A DNA stretch of 64,000 bases from Marseilla massiliensis (GTDB lineage Bacteria; Bacteroidota; Bacteroidia; Bacteroidales; Bacteroidaceae), in contig NZ_JACJJL010000004.1 of NCBI RefSeq assembly GCF_016899955.1, positions 159,775 through 223,774 on the forward strand. Direction: 5' to 3'. Made by a program: the position numbers and the translations under genes. This document shows, one piece after another, positions 63,239 through 64,000 of this stretch. The first letter of the stretch is position 1, and every line of letters starts with the position of its first letter. The notes below the pieces were generated by a model. That model ran no database searches and had not been told where the DNA came from. It was given only the letters and a program-made list of their open reading frames with translations.

Positions 63239-63367
63239 ATGGAAGAAAAAGGTTTAATCAAGCTTGCTGAGAGTTTGGATTTGAGTCGCTTGGAGGATGA
63301 ATGCATAATCCTTGATGACGAAAAGGCAGACGATATTTATGGTGGCAAATTTGTATGCTGGGGGTAA
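63239..63367 (+). CDS. 42-residue peptide with double-glycine leader
   Basis: The ATG at 63239 encodes MEEKGLIKLAESLDLSRLED, ECIILDDEKADDIYGG and KFVCWG, then TAA. An acidic, amphipathic leader ending in Gly-Gly followed by a very short, Cys- and Trp-containing tail is the pattern of secreted Bacteroidales peptides and RiPP precursors cleaved after GG by a peptidase-type ABC transporter. The core of only six residues is unusually short: either a small signal or product, or a truncated gene. It follows a TonB-dependent receptor gene. No transporter or modifying enzyme is seen before the window ends. Confidence 0.5.
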   Translation: MEEKGLIKLAESLDLSRLEDECIILDDEKADDIYGGKFVCWG

Positions 63368-64000
63368 AACCATTTCACCTTAGGAAATCGAGATTGCGAA
63401 TCCAGCTTAATTTCTCAGTTACATCGTTGTATTCCAGCATGTTTCTATCTGATCCTCAGCCATACCGTCGTTCTGCCATTATCGTCAAACTCCGCTGTTG
63501 GCTCTGTCTACTTATTGGCCAACCCCTTTTTTGTTACAAGTAAAATTCACAAGACATTATGCGGCTATACTTTCGTTCTCGTTACAAGAAAAGCTCAAGA
63601 TGCAAATCACCGAATATGCGTTGTTGTTTTAAAAGTTTTATCGACCACACCTTTTTTGATTCGTTCTTAATTCATTTTCTTCGATTTTTTTAAATCCTTT
63701 CTAACGACATTGACTTGTTCCCAGAATATGGTTAGTGTGGAATCCATACCAACCGTTTCCGTCAGTTTCTCGTATGCCTTGACGGTCAAAGCCAGTTCCG
63801 GGTACAATTCATTGAGCATAATCGTAGTCACTTGATGTTTGTTGGCAACCGTTGGAAAAGCCACGCGAATTTGACCCTTTTGGCCAAGCAGTATTTGCCC
63901 ACCTTTGGCTACAATATGATTGACCCTTTAAAGTCCTGGTGTTGGGGGTCAATTTTATTTTACCCTTTTAAAATTTCCCGTTTTTCTTAGACCTTAACTT
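63368..64000. other. Degenerate AT-rich end of the window
   Basis: No intact gene is evident on the plus strand. Short frames such as the one around 63560-63630 could be transposase remnants, but none is recognised. Near 63920-63960 the sequence has the close repeats TTGACCC and GGGGGTCAATTTTATTTTACCC-like, suggesting the edge of a further insertion sequence (IS21-like ends come to mind), which cannot be confirmed. Confidence 0.35.
63667..63921 (-). CDS. Unrecognised open frame, possibly a remnant
   Basis: The minus strand is open for about 84 codons; the first possible start is a GTG at 63864 (65 residues: MAFPTVANKHQVTTIMLNEL through RKDLKKSKKMN). In-frame sequence continues upstream to a stop near 63922 with no start codon, which suggests a 5'-truncated gene. 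The protein is helical and ends with a lysine-rich tail. I do not recognise it. Confidence 0.3.
   Translation of the reverse strand, partial: NHIVAKGGQILLGQKGQIRVAFPTVANKHQVTTIMLNELYPELALTVKAYEKLTETVGMDSTLTIFWEQVNVVRKDLKKSKKMN

Overview
The window looks like chromosome from a fairly GC-rich member of the Bacteroidales, most likely Prevotellaceae. The evidence is a SusC/SusD pair, NigD-like lipoproteins, an N-succinylornithine-type carbamoyltransferase, an ECF sigma factor followed by a barrel protein, and promoters of the Bacteroidetes type (TTG, 19-20 bp, TAnnTTTG) in front of many genes. No rRNA, CRISPR array or phage is seen; one tRNA is present.

Layout. 0-16.4 kb is a surface-polysaccharide region. 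It holds four glycosyltransferase-type genes, a polytopic membrane protein, a Wzx-type flippase, and a compact operon licD - cytidylyltransferase - polyol-phosphate dehydrogenase - pentulose-phosphate epimerase. Together these could make a CDP-pentitol (probably CDP-ribitol) and transfer pentitol phosphate to a glycan. An orphan susC/susD pair sits inside this region. 16.5-25.2 kb is mixed housekeeping: metG, a TPR/OmpA-like lipoprotein, a thioredoxin-fold lipoprotein without CXXC, comM, a secreted esterase and tRNA-Leu(UAA). 25.7-29.1 kb encodes a large secreted repeat protein. 29.5-42.5 kb is an arginine/proline cluster: argR, a GNAT, argG, argC, argD, proC, then a Xre-cupin regulator and an acyl-CoA synthetase, then proB, proA, argF'. 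Two tiny membrane-protein genes are embedded in it. 43-57.4 kb is a core region: threonine aldolase, NigD-like lipoproteins, the operon PASTA - rluA-type - ddl - acyltransferase, rpmH, efp, a glycosyltransferase, radC, an ECF sigma factor with a trans-envelope barrel protein, and an ABC-F gene that is frameshifted at its 3' end.

From about 57.4 kb the sequence becomes AT-rich and mosaic. It contains a short Rhs-type toxin gene with an AT-rich C-terminal toxin domain, an immunity-like gene apparently cut short by a nonsense codon, an IS5-family insertion sequence, a TonB-dependent receptor whose start lies 10 bp from the IS end, and a 42-residue peptide gene with a double-glycine leader. The last 0.6 kb is degenerate.

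The most unusual signal is non-coding. Seven intergenic arrays, spread over the first 49.3 kb, each consist of four degenerate copies of one near-palindromic unit (consensus about CGGCCCGTwTkGCAnnGCrAAA) at an exact 22-bp period. A second intergenic family, built from short GGAGTTA-type repeats and bounded by GGCTTTTT-AGGAGT ends, occurs three times. Neither family appears in the AT-rich island.
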